From: JAFGSG01 sp964626055 | GTDB taxonomy: Bacteria > Spirochaetota > UBA4802 > JAFGDQ01 | NCBI GenBank assembly: GCA_964626055.1 | Contig: CAZVDF010000011.1 | Location: 1 to 64,000, forward strand | DNA length: 64,000 bases | Direction: 5' to 3' | The notes under the pieces: generated by a model | Told to the model about the DNA's origin: nothing | What the model saw: only the letters and a program-made list of their open reading frames with translations | The model's database searches: none | Made by a program: the position numbers and the translations under genes | Shown: piece after piece, positions 37,286-47,421 of the stretch | How positions within the stretch are numbered: position 1 is the stretch's first letter | How the letters are laid out: every line of letters starts with the position of its first letter

Positions 37286-39508
37286 TCACATACTTTTTAG
37301 CCGGTTCAATTCATAATCCACGAATTTATTGTCTTCATCGATATTTTTTAACTTCTCGAAGCAGCGGGCTGCATCCTCTTTCAGCCCGCTTTCCTTAAAC
37401 GACATCCCAAGAGCGAATAAAGCATTTGCAAAATTAGGATCTACGCTCAGAGCTTTCTGGAAAAATTCGATCGCATCTTCATAATCCGTCAATTTATAAG
37501 CGGCGGCTCCCGCCAGATAGTACGCGAATTTATTATCTTTATCTTTTTCTAGATAAGAGTTAATTGTTGAAACGACCTTTTTGAAAGAATTTGCTTTAAA
37601 ATAAGTTTTTGCAAGGTTGTACAGCAATCTTTGATTATCCGGGAACTGATCAAGACCTTTTTTTAAAAGATCTATCGCTTCAAAATATTTCTTTTCGTCG
37701 CTTAATATTTTGGAGTTTTTAATCAAATCAACCGTTTCATCCCTTTTGAGCTCGATCACCAGCAGGGTGATGTCGTCCTGAATCTGGCTGCCGCTTGTAA
37801 AATTTTGAAGGTCCTCGATTATAAAATTTGTAAATTCCCTTAATTCAAGATTTTTACCCTGAAGAATAACTCTTTCGAATCTTTCGTTCGAATAGTCTTC
37901 TCTGCCGGCATTCAGAGCTTCCGGGATCCCGTCAGTGTATAAAATCAGCCTGTCGCCGTAATTCAGTTTAGTGTTTTTTTCTTCATAAGTCTCTTTGGCG
38001 TCTTCAATCGCACCGATGAAAAGTCCATTAGTATCGAGCCGTTCGATTCTGTTGTCTGAAGTTCTTAATATTATTGCTTTTTGATGGCTTGCGTTTGAAT
38101 AGGTTACATTATACTCATCGTCGATCAATGCCATAAAACATGTCAGGTAGTCCTGCGTTTTAACATGATCAAGAAGTTCATGATTCACTTCCCGGAATAT
38201 TTTTTTCGGTGAATCATATTTCAGGAATGCGTTCCCGAATGATACTTTAGCCATAGTAGTGACAAGCGCGGCAGGTATACCGTGGCCGGACACGTCCGCG
38301 ATATAAATCGCGATTTTATTGTTTTCTATCTGATGAACGTCGTAAAAATCTCCTCCGATTTTATCCATAGAAAAATATTTTACCGCGAACTTGAGTTCAT
38401 TCCAGTCGTTGATTTTACCCGGTAAAATCCCTCTCTGTATTGTACCGGCCATATCAAGCTGTTTTTGAATAAGGTCGTCGCGCTCTTTCAGATTTGAAAG
38501 CGCTTTCCGCAGCTCTGCGGTCCTTTCTTCAACTTTTGCCTCCAGGTTTTTTCTGTGGCCTATGATTTCCTGGTCCATCTCGAGAATCAGATATTCTACA
38601 TCAACAAATTCCTTTTCAAGCGGAAGGATGTCAAATTTGGCCCCTGAGCCCTGTGTAATACTCTGAGCTACCCGGCTTATGTCGCCGAAAACCCTTAAAA
38701 TAGAATAAGCAGTGGTCATAATGATAATCATGGCCGCGAGAGTAGCAGCCAGAAAATAAATTATATATCCGCTCAGATCTATATTGCTGCCCAGATTACC
38801 TTCCCGGACAAGCAGCCAGAAATTGATAAGCGCAATAAACATTATTACAACGATGACAATAAATTTTATCTGCAGTTTAAGATAGCTTTTGGGGCGATCG
38901 ATAATTTTTCTGATCCGAAGTTCATTAAAAATCGCAGCTCTTTCACGATTCGTTATCGCATCCGTTATTACATATGTGCCTAATGCGGAGACGACAATTA
39001 TGAAACTATGCAAAAATATGAATATCTTCAAATATTCGAACAATAACTCAAGAAATACTTCTCCGTAATCCTTAATATTATAATATGATATTAAAAATAT
39101 TGCTATTCCTCCGATTATCATTATTAAGATATCGATAATCATATTATAAACCGGAAAATTGGTAAGGCTATTATATAATTTTTTTAAATCTTCATCTTTA
39201 ATATCCGGATTAATTACATTGCCATTTAAATTTTTATTAATAATTCTTAAATATTTGAAAAAAGCCGGGATTTTTACAGGAGTTAACAGTCCCAGGATAA
39301 TACAATACGCTATCATCATTATTATTAAGATATACGGCTCTCTTAAAACTTCTATGAATCTCGTTATTTCTTCATAAACTGAAGCGAGGAAAAAATTCAA
39401 AAGGATAAGCTCGCTTATAATAATAATGATGTTCAGTATTGATATGCTTATTGCTATCGCTGTGGAATAATTGGTTTTCCTGGCAATAAAATAAAATATT
39501 TTTCGCAT
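37286..39508 (-). CDS. Membrane SpoIIE-type PP2C phosphatase with HAMP and TPR
   Basis: The 740-residue protein has about six transmembrane segments (1-275), a HAMP-like linker (about 280-325), a coiled coil (KNLEAKVEERTAELRKAL), a SpoIIE/PP2C phosphatase domain (about 350-580) and a C-terminal TPR block (about 590-735). Phosphatase metal sites are visible in DKIGGDFYDV, IADVSGHGIPAALVTTMAK and the C-terminal QDDITLLVIE. Such proteins dephosphorylate anti-sigma-antagonist proteins of the SpoIIAA type. GGAGTTAAATCG precedes the ATG. It is the last gene of a minus-strand series starting at oppB. Confidence 0.9.
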   Translation of the reverse strand: MRKIFYFIARKTNYSTAIAISISILNIIIIISELILLNFFLASVYEEITRFIEVLREPYILIIMMIAYCIILGLLTPVKIPAFFKYLRIINKNLNGNVINPDIKDEDLKKLYNSLTNFPVYNMIIDILIMIIGGIAIFLISYYNIKDYGEVFLELLFEYLKIFIFLHSFIIVVSALGTYVITDAITNRERAAIFNELRIRKIIDRPKSYLKLQIKFIVIVVIMFIALINFWLLVREGNLGSNIDLSGYIIYFLAATLAAMIIIMTTAYSILRVFGDISRVAQSITQGSGAKFDILPLEKEFVDVEYLILEMDQEIIGHRKNLEAKVEERTAELRKALSNLKERDDLIQKQLDMAGTIQRGILPGKINDWNELKFAVKYFSMDKIGGDFYDVHQIENNKIAIYIADVSGHGIPAALVTTMAKVSFGNAFLKYDSPKKIFREVNHELLDHVKTQDYLTCFMALIDDEYNVTYSNASHQKAIILRTSDNRIERLDTNGLFIGAIEDAKETYEEKNTKLNYGDRLILYTDGIPEALNAGREDYSNERFERVILQGKNLELREFTNFIIEDLQNFTSGSQIQDDITLLVIELKRDETVDLIKNSKILSDEKKYFEAIDLLKKGLDQFPDNQRLLYNLAKTYFKANSFKKVVSTINSYLEKDKDNKFAYYLAGAAAYKLTDYEDAIEFFQKALSVDPNFANALFALGMSFKESGLKEDAARCFEKLKNIDEDNKFVDYELNRLKSM

Positions 39509-39558
39509 CGATTTAACTCCATAACAGCCTGAATTTCATATAAATAAGAAAATCCTGA

Positions 39559-40746
39559 TCACCATTTCCTGTCAATTACCGTAGGATCTTTAACGCATCT
39601 AAAACCTGCAATATTATCTTCATACAAATTCGGTATCCCTCCATATTCGCGGCTGGTCGCTCTGACTTTTTCTCTTGAGCAGTACCATGATCCCCCTCTT
39701 ATTACTTTTACCTGCCTGCCGAACATTTTACTGGAATATTTGCTGCCTTTATAAGCGTTATACCATGAGGAAGTCCATTCGGATGCATTTCCGCAAATAT
39801 TTACAAGACCATATGGAGAAACGCTGACGTCCTGAAAGGTATGAACAGGCAATAGTCCTTTACTGTATCTCTTTTTTATTTCCGTCCCGATATTTTTGCT
39901 TTCCCAGAATTCCAGGGAATTTATTTTTGAAGGATCGAACTTATTGCCCCATGGATATATTATCGGTTTTTCATTAACATAAAAAATTCCGTCTGAATCT
40001 TTCACGATATCAAGCCCTGTTCCTCTTGCGGCTTTTTCCCATTCTTCTTCAGTAGGAAGTCTCTTTAATGTCCAGTCTGCATATTTAACAGCTTCGTAAT
40101 AGGAAACCATTACGGGGAAATTATCTTCTCCTTCTTTGAATTTGCCGTCAATCCATGATATGGGGGGTTTTGAGTTGGTTTTATTAACAAATACGTAATA
40201 GTCGGAATTTGAGACTTCATATTTATCTACATAGAAGTCGTCTAATTTAATAATTTGTTCCGGGGCTTCGTCTTTTTCGCCGGAGTTGAAGCCGAAAACA
40301 AATTTTCCGGAAGGGATTAGAATCATTTCTTTGCCGTCAATATCCGTGAAAATTTTATCTTTATAAATGGTTTCCTGACTGTTGGTCAGCTCAGTCCTGT
40401 TGACCGGCTCGGTTCTTTCCTCATCTTTTAAAAGCGAAATAAAAGTACCGCTTTTAATTAAATCTTTTTGTTCCGTTAGCCTGTATTCCGCTAACGCTCT
40501 AAAAACAATTTTACGGTTTAGTTTAAAAGAATTAATACTGATTATTGATATATTACCTGTTATTCTATCATCTACGGTGATCAAATAACTGTCTTTATCC
40601 GGTTTTTCTTTGAAAATTATGGTAATTAAATTATCTTTTCTTATGGATTCGATTTCACCTACCAAGATAAAATTGGCGGTTCGGGAATAACCGCTTACCA
40701 GTATAACCGCAATAACGGTAATTATATAAACAATGGATTTTCGCAT
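39559..40746 (-). CDS. Exported formylglycine-generating-enzyme-like (SUMF1) protein
   Basis: This 395-residue protein has an N-terminal signal segment, a beta-rich region (about 25-115) and a SUMF1/FGE-sulfatase-type domain (about 130-390). Domain signatures are MILIPSGKFVFG, DKYEVSNSDYYVFVNK, RLPTEEEWEKAARGTG, YPWGNKFDPSKIN, NICGNASEWTSSWYN, VIRGGSWYC and GFRCVKDP. The catalytic Cys pair of true FGE is not evident, so it is more like the non-enzymatic or regulatory SUMF1 proteins often paired with protein kinases or phosphatases. It lies 50 bases before the SpoIIE phosphatase gene. Confidence 0.8.
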   Translation of the reverse strand: MRKSIVYIITVIAVILVSGYSRTANFILVGEIESIRKDNLITIIFKEKPDKDSYLITVDDRITGNISIISINSFKLNRKIVFRALAEYRLTEQKDLIKSGTFISLLKDEERTEPVNRTELTNSQETIYKDKIFTDIDGKEMILIPSGKFVFGFNSGEKDEAPEQIIKLDDFYVDKYEVSNSDYYVFVNKTNSKPPISWIDGKFKEGEDNFPVMVSYYEAVKYADWTLKRLPTEEEWEKAARGTGLDIVKDSDGIFYVNEKPIIYPWGNKFDPSKINSLEFWESKNIGTEIKKRYSKGLLPVHTFQDVSVSPYGLVNICGNASEWTSSWYNAYKGSKYSSKMFGRQVKVIRGGSWYCSREKVRATSREYGGIPNLYEDNIAGFRCVKDPTVIDRKW

Positions 40747-40762
40747 ATAAAATATTTTATCC

Positions 40763-41416
40763 TTATCCCTGAATAATAATTTTATCCGGCCATCTGATGC
40801 ATGTTAATAAGCCGCCGTAACAGGCTCCGGTATCTATCCCGATTATATTATTTTTCTCGTTAAAAAAAACATTTCTGTCTTCTCCATGCAGAATGGAGCA
40901 TGGCGTGTGACCGAAAATAACCGTTTTTTCCCATTTACGGCTGCTCCTGTAAAACTGATGGCGTATCCAAAGCATTTCGTAAGGCGACTGTTCTTCTATA
41001 TTATCTATATTCGGATTTAATCCGGCATGAACGGCAATAAATTCTTCCGTTTCGTAATATTGCTTAAGGTTTTCATAAAACAAACGATGTTCTTTCGGCA
41101 CTCCCGGACTGTTTTGTTTTGTTCTGTAGCTTCGCAGCGTCGCCATTCCGCCATTATCGAAATAATTCTGAAAATCAAGCATTCCGCTTAAATATTTTAA
41201 CAGCATGTCTTCATGATTGCCTTTCAAGAACACGGAATCATATTGTTTTGACGTTTTAATAAGCAAATTGATCACATCATATGACGATGGTCCCCGGTCT
41301 ATATAATCTCCTAAAAAAATTATTTTATCGTCTTCTTTTATAATATTTTTTATTTTATTTAATAAATTTTCAAGATTATTTAAACATCCGTGAATATCTC
41401 CGATTATATAATACAT
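40763..41416 (-). CDS. Calcineurin-like serine/threonine protein phosphatase
   Basis: This is a PP1/PP2A-like metallophosphatase of about 217 residues. Metal-binding motifs are GDIHGCLNNLENLL, FLGDYIDRGPSSYDV, LKGNHEDMLL, EFIAVHAGL and VIFGHTPC. The start is uncertain: ATG 41416 is 10 bases after the upstream stop, and TTG 41425 is in frame with AAGGGA about 12 bases ahead. It lies between the DUF6599-like lipoprotein gene and the SUMF1-like gene. It could remove phosphates from serine, threonine or a nucleotide. Confidence 0.88.
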   Translation of the reverse strand: MYYIIGDIHGCLNNLENLLNKIKNIIKEDDKIIFLGDYIDRGPSSYDVINLLIKTSKQYDSVFLKGNHEDMLLKYLSGMLDFQNYFDNGGMATLRSYRTKQNSPGVPKEHRLFYENLKQYYETEEFIAVHAGLNPNIDNIEEQSPYEMLWIRHQFYRSSRKWEKTVIFGHTPCSILHGEDRNVFFNEKNNIIGIDTGACYGGLLTCIRWPDKIIIQG

Positions 41417-41426
41417 GCCGATCAAG

Positions 41427-42332
41427 TTAACGAGATTCCCTTAAATATTCTTTTAAATCATTATATAAAAAATTTATGCCGTTCTCTCCTTCAGCCATGC
41501 TTGCAGCGTCCGCTATCCCTATAATCCATTCATTATATACCGATATAAAGATAACGTCATTTTCATTTACTTTAAAAAATGCAGTCTGAGCATCTCCGCT
41601 GCCGCATAAAATAAATTTTTTTTCCTTATTTTTTAAAAGATTCGAGAATTCGCCGACTGAGATATAATTCGAATCCCTTTTCGCGAAAAGGACTGTCCTG
41701 TATTTTCCGTTAATCGTGACCTTTCTTGTGAAAATTTCTTTTACTGATGGCAATTTAGAATAACCGTCTACCCGGTACACGAGTGATTTTTTATTTTCAT
41801 TTTTTTCGAATAACGAAAGATATCGGGGGAGAGATTTAAAGCTTTTGATCTTATCACATATAATTTTCAGAAAATTTCTTAAATCCTCGGTGGACTCAAA
41901 ATTGGATTTAATCCTGATATAATAATTTCCCTTTTGCGAAAAAAAAGACTGCCCGGATAAATATGTATTAGAGCAAATCGTATCTTCAACAGTATCTTCA
42001 GGCCTTTCCATACTGAATATCCCGAAAGCATTCAAAAGCGAACTCATAAAAAAGATCTCGGTTGTGATCTCTTTATCCCGGTCGGAAATGTGTTTATATT
42101 TTGCTACAGAAAGTTCTTTCAATTTGTATTTTCTAAAGAGTGCTGATTTTTCAATATCGTTCAGGTATTTTCCGAAATTCTCCTCCGTAAATTCCATATG
42201 CTGTCCTTCAGTTATCCATCCGGGGAGTTCCGTATCCCGCGGGATCAATTCTGAAGTCATATCTGATTTCTGGAATAATATGCATGAAGAGAAATTTACG
42301 GTTATTAGCAATAATATTATTCTTTTTAACAT
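41427..42332 (-). CDS. DUF6599-like lipoprotein
   Basis: This 301-residue lipoprotein has lipobox FSSC/I near residue 17. The mature part resembles the DUF6599 arrangement. ELPGWITEGQHMEFTEENFGKYLND stands where family members have the GGAELY-type segment. It is followed by LKELSVAKYKH, then ITTEIFFMSSLLNAFGIFSMER. The pattern is recognised from memory and needs a profile search. It starts seven bases after oppF ends, so it is probably co-transcribed with the Opp system. Function is unknown. Confidence 0.65.
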   Translation of the reverse strand: MLKRIILLLITVNFSSCILFQKSDMTSELIPRDTELPGWITEGQHMEFTEENFGKYLNDIEKSALFRKYKLKELSVAKYKHISDRDKEITTEIFFMSSLLNAFGIFSMERPEDTVEDTICSNTYLSGQSFFSQKGNYYIRIKSNFESTEDLRNFLKIICDKIKSFKSLPRYLSLFEKNENKKSLVYRVDGYSKLPSVKEIFTRKVTINGKYRTVLFAKRDSNYISVGEFSNLLKNKEKKFILCGSGDAQTAFFKVNENDVIFISVYNEWIIGIADAASMAEGENGINFLYNDLKEYLRESR

Positions 42333-42338
42333 ATATTT

Positions 42339-43328
42339 TTATTCAAGCTGTCCGGCAAAATGACACGAAACAAGATGCTCAATTTCACCGGATTCGTTAT
42401 ACATATTTAAAACAGGGATTACATTTTTGCAAATATCTTTTGCATACGGGCATCTTGTATGAAACGCGCAGCCCGGCGGCGGATTAATAGGCGAAGGCAC
42501 ATCTCCTTTCAATACGATTCTTTTCTCTTTGTAAAGCGGATCGGGCCGCGGTATTGCAGAGATTAAAGCTTTCGTATACGGATGCAAAGGATTTTTATAA
42601 ATCTTTTCTGAATCAGCCAATTCCACGATCTTCCCAAGATACATCACGGCTATTCTGTCGGATATATGTTTTACAACGGTAAGATCATGCGAAATGAAAA
42701 TATATGTTAAATTCATTTCTTTTTGAAGATCCAGTAAAAGATTGATTATTTGCGACTGGATAGAAACATCGAGCGCTGAAACCGGCTCGTCGCAAATGAT
42801 CAGCCTGGGTTTTAACGCGATTGCCCGAGCGATCCCTATCCTCTGACGCTGACCGCCGGAGAATTCATGCGGATAGCGGTTAATCGCATTCTCAGGAAGG
42901 CCGACCTTTTTTAATAATTGCAGGACTTCGTTTCTTCTATCATTTGGAGTTCCGATTTTATGAACTATAAAAGGTTCTTCAACGATGTACCCGATAGTAT
43001 GTCTTGAATTTAGCGATTCGAACGGGTCCTGAAAGATGATCTGCATATTCCGTCGTATGGAGCGTAATTCTTTAGGCTTTAGCATTGATATATTTTTTTT
43101 CTCGAAAAATACATCACCGCCGGTGGGATTATAAAGCTTTAAAATTGCTCTGCCGACAGTGGTCTTCCCGCAACCCGATTCTCCTACAAACCCGATTGTT
43201 TCTCCGGGTCGGACATAGAATGATACCCCGTCAACCGCCTTAACAGTGTCTACTTGTTTATAAAAAACACCGCCCTTAACGGGAAAATGCATTTTTAAAT
43301 CTTTGACCTGCAAAAGGTAATCGTTCAT
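42339..43328 (-). CDS. oppF: Oligopeptide ABC transporter ATP-binding protein OppF
   Basis: This 329-residue ATPase has Walker A GESGCGKTT near residue 50, the ABC signature FSGGQRQRIGIARAI near 160, Walker B LIICDEPVSALD and a C-terminal oligopeptide-type domain (PHPYTKALISAIP, CAFHTRCPYA). It pairs with OppD to power the OppBC channel for peptide import. The gene order and the shared oligo-HPY domain support the role. Confidence 0.93.
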   Translation of the reverse strand: MNDYLLQVKDLKMHFPVKGGVFYKQVDTVKAVDGVSFYVRPGETIGFVGESGCGKTTVGRAILKLYNPTGGDVFFEKKNISMLKPKELRSIRRNMQIIFQDPFESLNSRHTIGYIVEEPFIVHKIGTPNDRRNEVLQLLKKVGLPENAINRYPHEFSGGQRQRIGIARAIALKPRLIICDEPVSALDVSIQSQIINLLLDLQKEMNLTYIFISHDLTVVKHISDRIAVMYLGKIVELADSEKIYKNPLHPYTKALISAIPRPDPLYKEKRIVLKGDVPSPINPPPGCAFHTRCPYAKDICKNVIPVLNMYNESGEIEHLVSCHFAGQLE

Positions 43329-43349
43329 TTACTATGCCCTCACCCCCAG

Positions 43350-43438
43350 CCCCTCTCCCATTTCCAATAAAAATAAACAATTTATATTTATCATTTTTTT
43401 ATTCCGCTAATTTTAATAATAATATTCCGGGAGAGGGG
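43350..43438. repeat. GC-rich REP-like inverted repeat between oppD and oppF
   Basis: The arms CCCCTCTCCC (43350-43359) and GGGAGAGGGG (43429-43438) are perfect 10-bp complements around an AT-rich 69-base loop. The left part, CCCTCACCCCCAGCCCCTCTC, resembles a repeat common in many bacterial genomes. It is intragenic to the operon and may affect relative expression of oppD and oppF. Confidence 0.65.
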
Positions 43439-43452
43439 AGTCTGTTACTCTC

Positions 43453-44457
43453 CTATTGATTTTTTAATTTACCCAACCTGAAACAGCTTGCATAATGTTC
43501 GTCCGATACGAATACTTCTCCCGGATATTCATTAATGCATTTTTCGAACACCTCAGGGCATCGGTTCTGGAACCTGCATCCTTCCGGATATTCGTTTATT
43601 GCCGGCACTATTCCTTCAATTGTTGAAAGTCTGGATTTATGGACAGTGTCAAGCTGCGGGATGGATGCAAAAAGCCCTTTTGTATAGGGATGCGCCGGTT
43701 CGAAAAAAAGTTTTGCGACAGGCGCACGCTCCACGATCCTGCCGGCATACATTACTGCGACATCATCGCTTAACTGAGCAATTACTCCCAGGTTGTGCGT
43801 AATGAATATCATGGACATACCGGATTCTTTCTGAAGCTCTCCGATAAGCTCCAGTATCTGCGCCTGTATAGTAACATCGAGCGCCGTGGTAGGCTCGTCC
43901 GCTATAAGTATAGCCGGCTTTAAGCTTAAAGCCATAGCGATCATTACGCGCTGTCTCATGCCTCCTGAAAGCTGATGAGGGTATTCGTTGATCTTCTTCT
44001 CCGGATCGGCTATGCCGACTTTTTTCAGCAGCTCAATGCTATTATTCAGAACGTCGTTTCTGCTCATCCCGGGATTATGCAAATTAAATGTTTCGGCCAT
44101 CTGTTTTCCGATAGTGTGAACCGGGTTAAGCGCCGTCATCGGTTCCTGGAAGATCATGGAAATATTGTTTCCCCGAATATTATGAAGTTCGTCCGGGGAA
44201 AGTTTTAGAATATCTTTATCTTTAAATAAAATATGTCCGTTAAGATACTGGCCTGACGGCTTCGGCAGAAGCCTCATAATAGAGAGCGCGGTAACTGTCT
44301 TCCCGCAGCCGGATTCCCCGACTATTCCCAGTGTAGAATTCTTTTTTAAGATAAAGCTTACGCCGTCGACAGCGCGCAGAAGACCCTGCTCGGTCTGAAA
44401 GGCCGATACCAGGTTTTTCACTTCAAGAATTATGTCTGGTTGCGCTGCGTCCTGCAA
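43453..44457 (-). CDS. oppD: Oligopeptide ABC transporter ATP-binding protein OppD
   Basis: This ATPase of about 334 residues has Walker A GESGCGKTV, signature LSGGMRQRVMIAMAL, Walker B LIADEPTTALD and the C-terminal domain (PHPYTKGLFASIP, CRFQNRCPE). The start is placed at TTG 44457 because CGGAG lies at the right distance. The longer in-frame TTG at 44508 would overlap oppA by 29 bases. It works with OppF. Confidence 0.92.
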   Translation of the reverse strand: MQDAAQPDIILEVKNLVSAFQTEQGLLRAVDGVSFILKKNSTLGIVGESGCGKTVTALSIMRLLPKPSGQYLNGHILFKDKDILKLSPDELHNIRGNNISMIFQEPMTALNPVHTIGKQMAETFNLHNPGMSRNDVLNNSIELLKKVGIADPEKKINEYPHQLSGGMRQRVMIAMALSLKPAILIADEPTTALDVTIQAQILELIGELQKESGMSMIFITHNLGVIAQLSDDVAVMYAGRIVERAPVAKLFFEPAHPYTKGLFASIPQLDTVHKSRLSTIEGIVPAINEYPEGCRFQNRCPEVFEKCINEYPGEVFVSDEHYASCFRLGKLKNQ

Positions 44458-44479
44458 AATGATCTCCGTTTTTATGGTA

Positions 44480-46348
44480 TTATCGATCGGCCTTGTATGT
44501 TTTATCAATAATTGTAACGGGTTTAAATGCTTTACCTTCTTTCATCGCCCGCAAAGTTTCTTTTTTTACATCTTCGTCTATCCAGAAAAGGCCGCCGTAT
44601 TTGCTTTCCCACGGCTCATACGGCTCAAATAATGACGTCGATGTTTTTGTTCCCGGGGGTGTGGGAAATTTAATCCAGCGCCAGTACAGATGCCTTACAT
44701 ACGGGACCTGATACAATGGTATCCATGCACAGATATCATATATCCTTTGCTGTACTTTGTGAATTATGCTTATTTTTTCCGCTGAGCTTTTGGACTTTCC
44801 GTACGCATCTATCAGCCGGTCCATTTCCGGATCATCGGTATTTGTAATGTTATTTGTCTGAGGCTTATGGGCATTAGCCGAATGAAAAGACTGCCATGGA
44901 TCCGGCCTTAGATTAGGGCTTGTAAAACCTGTAAAGGCGATTTCATGTTTTTTCTCCATGTCTTTTTTATACGCGGCGCTCGGATCCAGAAGTTCCAGTT
45001 TTAATTCAATGCCGGCTTTTTTAGCCTCCTCCTTCAAAAAAATCATCCGGGAAGTATATTCGTCCACCCCGTAAGTCAAGGTAACAGAATATCGCTGTCC
45101 GTTCTTAGTCCAGATGCCGTCCTCGCCTCTCTTCCACCCAGATTTTACCATATAACTTTCCGCTTTCTTTATATTAAAATCCCTTGCCCGTATATTTGAA
45201 TTCGTCCACTTCCCGTATCCGGTATCGAAATTATGAAGCCTTTTATAATCGCCGCGAAGTATCTGCGAATTCAGTTTATCGAAATTTATGGCGTGCGCGA
45301 GAGCATAGCGAAGATTTATATCTTTAAAAATCGGTTTATCCAGGTTCAGATATAGGCCTACCGTAGGCTGTTTTATATCATTATAAAACCAGATCTTATG
45401 AACATATCCTTTATCGTATATATCGCCTTTTGCCTTTTCATGCCAGATTGAAGGAAGCGTTGCTCCAAAAGCGTCCAGCTGACCTTTTTTAAAATATTCA
45501 TATTCAACATTCATGTCGCGGACTACAGTGTATTTAATCCTGTCGACATTGTACCGGTTTCTGTAATATCGCAGATTCTTAGCCCACCAATCCTTCTTTC
45601 TATCGAAGATCAAATACTTTCCCTTTGAGAAATCTGTCAAAATATATGGGCCGGTATTAGGCTCGATAGCCCAGTTGTATTCTTTAACATAATCTTTATT
45701 CAATTTTTTATAAAAATGCCTGGGCCTCGGCTGCAACTCAAGATGGAACCAGAGATCGGGATATGCTTCTGGCGCGGATATGGATATTGTTTTTTCATCA
45801 TATTTGATTATTTTATCGAAATTCCTGGTAAAATTATCGTTATGCCACGGATCGCGTATTAATTTCGACCGCATAAATTCAAGGGTAAAGATGAAGTCAT
45901 CCGCTGTTACAGGAACCCCGTCGGACCAGACAGCATTTTTATGTATTTTAAAATACATCGTTTTACCGTTTTTATCGAATGCCCAGTGGCTTGCGAGAAC
46001 GGGGATTAATCTCTGTGTGTTCGGATGCAGACCGACAAGCAGCAGATTATTGTCGCTGAAGAGATCCCTCGTGCCCGAGTTGGCATCCGGACCGACGGTC
46101 CTGAACGTAAGAGGAAAACTGCGAATGGAAAAATTCATTATTCCGCCATTTTTTGCATACGGAGAGGAAAAAACCGGGTCTGTCTCATTTGTTATCCATT
46201 TTACATCTTCAGGCAATTCATGAAAGCCGTAATCAAGAGGCTGTGTCTGTTGATCCATGATTTCCTCGTCCGCTTCATCCTGACCGCCGCAGGAAAAAGA
46301 AAAAATAACGCAAAAAAGAATTATTTTAATTAAATTTTTTATTAACAT
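44480..46348 (-). CDS. oppA: Oligopeptide-binding lipoprotein OppA
   Basis: This 622-residue extracellular solute-binding protein (SBP_bac_5 family) captures peptides and delivers them to OppBC. The start is ATG 46348 after CGGAGGATC; an in-frame ATG at 46372 overlaps oppC and is less likely. Lipobox FSFSC/G anchors it. Typical elements are GTRDLFSDNNLL, AVWSDGVPVTADDF, INFDKLNSQIL and LDPSAAYKKD. Pocket residues cannot be assigned. Placement after the two permease genes fits the operon order B-C-A-D-F. Confidence 0.92.
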   Translation of the reverse strand: MLIKNLIKIILFCVIFSFSCGGQDEADEEIMDQQTQPLDYGFHELPEDVKWITNETDPVFSSPYAKNGGIMNFSIRSFPLTFRTVGPDANSGTRDLFSDNNLLLVGLHPNTQRLIPVLASHWAFDKNGKTMYFKIHKNAVWSDGVPVTADDFIFTLEFMRSKLIRDPWHNDNFTRNFDKIIKYDEKTISISAPEAYPDLWFHLELQPRPRHFYKKLNKDYVKEYNWAIEPNTGPYILTDFSKGKYLIFDRKKDWWAKNLRYYRNRYNVDRIKYTVVRDMNVEYEYFKKGQLDAFGATLPSIWHEKAKGDIYDKGYVHKIWFYNDIKQPTVGLYLNLDKPIFKDINLRYALAHAINFDKLNSQILRGDYKRLHNFDTGYGKWTNSNIRARDFNIKKAESYMVKSGWKRGEDGIWTKNGQRYSVTLTYGVDEYTSRMIFLKEEAKKAGIELKLELLDPSAAYKKDMEKKHEIAFTGFTSPNLRPDPWQSFHSANAHKPQTNNITNTDDPEMDRLIDAYGKSKSSAEKISIIHKVQQRIYDICAWIPLYQVPYVRHLYWRWIKFPTPPGTKTSTSLFEPYEPWESKYGGLFWIDEDVKKETLRAMKEGKAFKPVTIIDKTYKADR

Positions 46349-46368
46349 GGATCCTCCGTGAATTTTAA

Positions 46369-47421
46369 TCATTCATAAGTCGTATGCATTTTGGGATCGA
46401 ACGCTTCCCTGATGGCTTCGCCTATAAAAGTTACCATAGTTAGAACAACTATAAGCGCGCTTATAATGGAAACGCCGATCCACCATGCGCTGGTCGTGAA
46501 TTCCGACGCCTCGTTCAGGAGCTGTCCCCAGCTCGGAGTTGGGGCGGGTAGGCCGAAACCGAGATAATCGAGTGCCGTTAAAGCTGTTATTCCGCCTGCT
46601 ACCGAGAAAGGGATGAATGTCACAATTATTGAAATCGTATTCGGTATAATATGTTTAAAAATTATGCGCGTATTGCTCGCGCCCAGCGCCTTTGCCGCGA
46701 GAACGTAATCCCTTTCCTTTTCTTTATATGTGGCGGTTCTCATATACCATGTCATTCCTATCCAGTCGAATATGACCATGATAATAAGCAAAGAAAAAAA
46801 ACTCGGTATTATAATTGATGAAATTATTATAATGGCATATAGATATGGAATATTTGTCCATATTTCGATTATACGCTGAAAAAATAAATCGAATTTCCCG
46901 CCGAGGAAACCCATAAGACATCCAATTGAGATGCCGATTAAGTAGTTCGAAAAAAGCAGGATCAGGGAAAAGAAAATCGCGATCCTGAAACCGTATAACA
47001 GCCTGGCAAGAATATCGCGACCGGTTTTATCAGTACCAAGGTAATGCTTATCTTCTACAGAAGGAGCAAACGGAGGAAAGGCATTGTCTTTAAGATCGTT
47101 TTCAAATGCATTAAAAGGTACAGGAGGGAGAATTACATAGTTACCGCTATCGGGGCTGTCGCGGAATAATTTTGCCAGGTCCCTGTAATTCGTCTCATAT
47201 TCATAATCAAGTCCGAATATCCTGCCGGGTATCATATCGCCGTAAGTCGGGAAATAATATTTATCATTAAATTTTATTAATAATGCTCTGTTGCTTACAA
47301 ACAATTCGGCAAATATTGAGATCAGGATGAAACAACAAAATATTATGAATGAAATATATCCTCTTTTAATGGCTTTAAACCTGTGAATTTGCTTTATTGT
47401 TAATGGATTAAGATTCAACAT
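46369..47421 (-). CDS. oppC: Oligopeptide ABC transporter permease OppC
   Basis: This 350-residue permease has an N-terminal segment (GYISFIIFCCFILISIFAELF), a large periplasmic loop containing HYLGTDKTGRDILARLLYGF, then about five transmembrane segments. The EAA loop KALGASNTRIIFKHIIPN is the contact with the ATPases. It is longer than many OppC proteins because of the periplasmic loop. The stop overlaps the upstream ATG codon of the longer oppA frame. Confidence 0.93.
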   Translation of the reverse strand: MLNLNPLTIKQIHRFKAIKRGYISFIIFCCFILISIFAELFVSNRALLIKFNDKYYFPTYGDMIPGRIFGLDYEYETNYRDLAKLFRDSPDSGNYVILPPVPFNAFENDLKDNAFPPFAPSVEDKHYLGTDKTGRDILARLLYGFRIAIFFSLILLFSNYLIGISIGCLMGFLGGKFDLFFQRIIEIWTNIPYLYAIIIISSIIIPSFFSLLIIMVIFDWIGMTWYMRTATYKEKERDYVLAAKALGASNTRIIFKHIIPNTISIIVTFIPFSVAGGITALTALDYLGFGLPAPTPSWGQLLNEASEFTTSAWWIGVSIISALIVVLTMVTFIGEAIREAFDPKMHTTYE

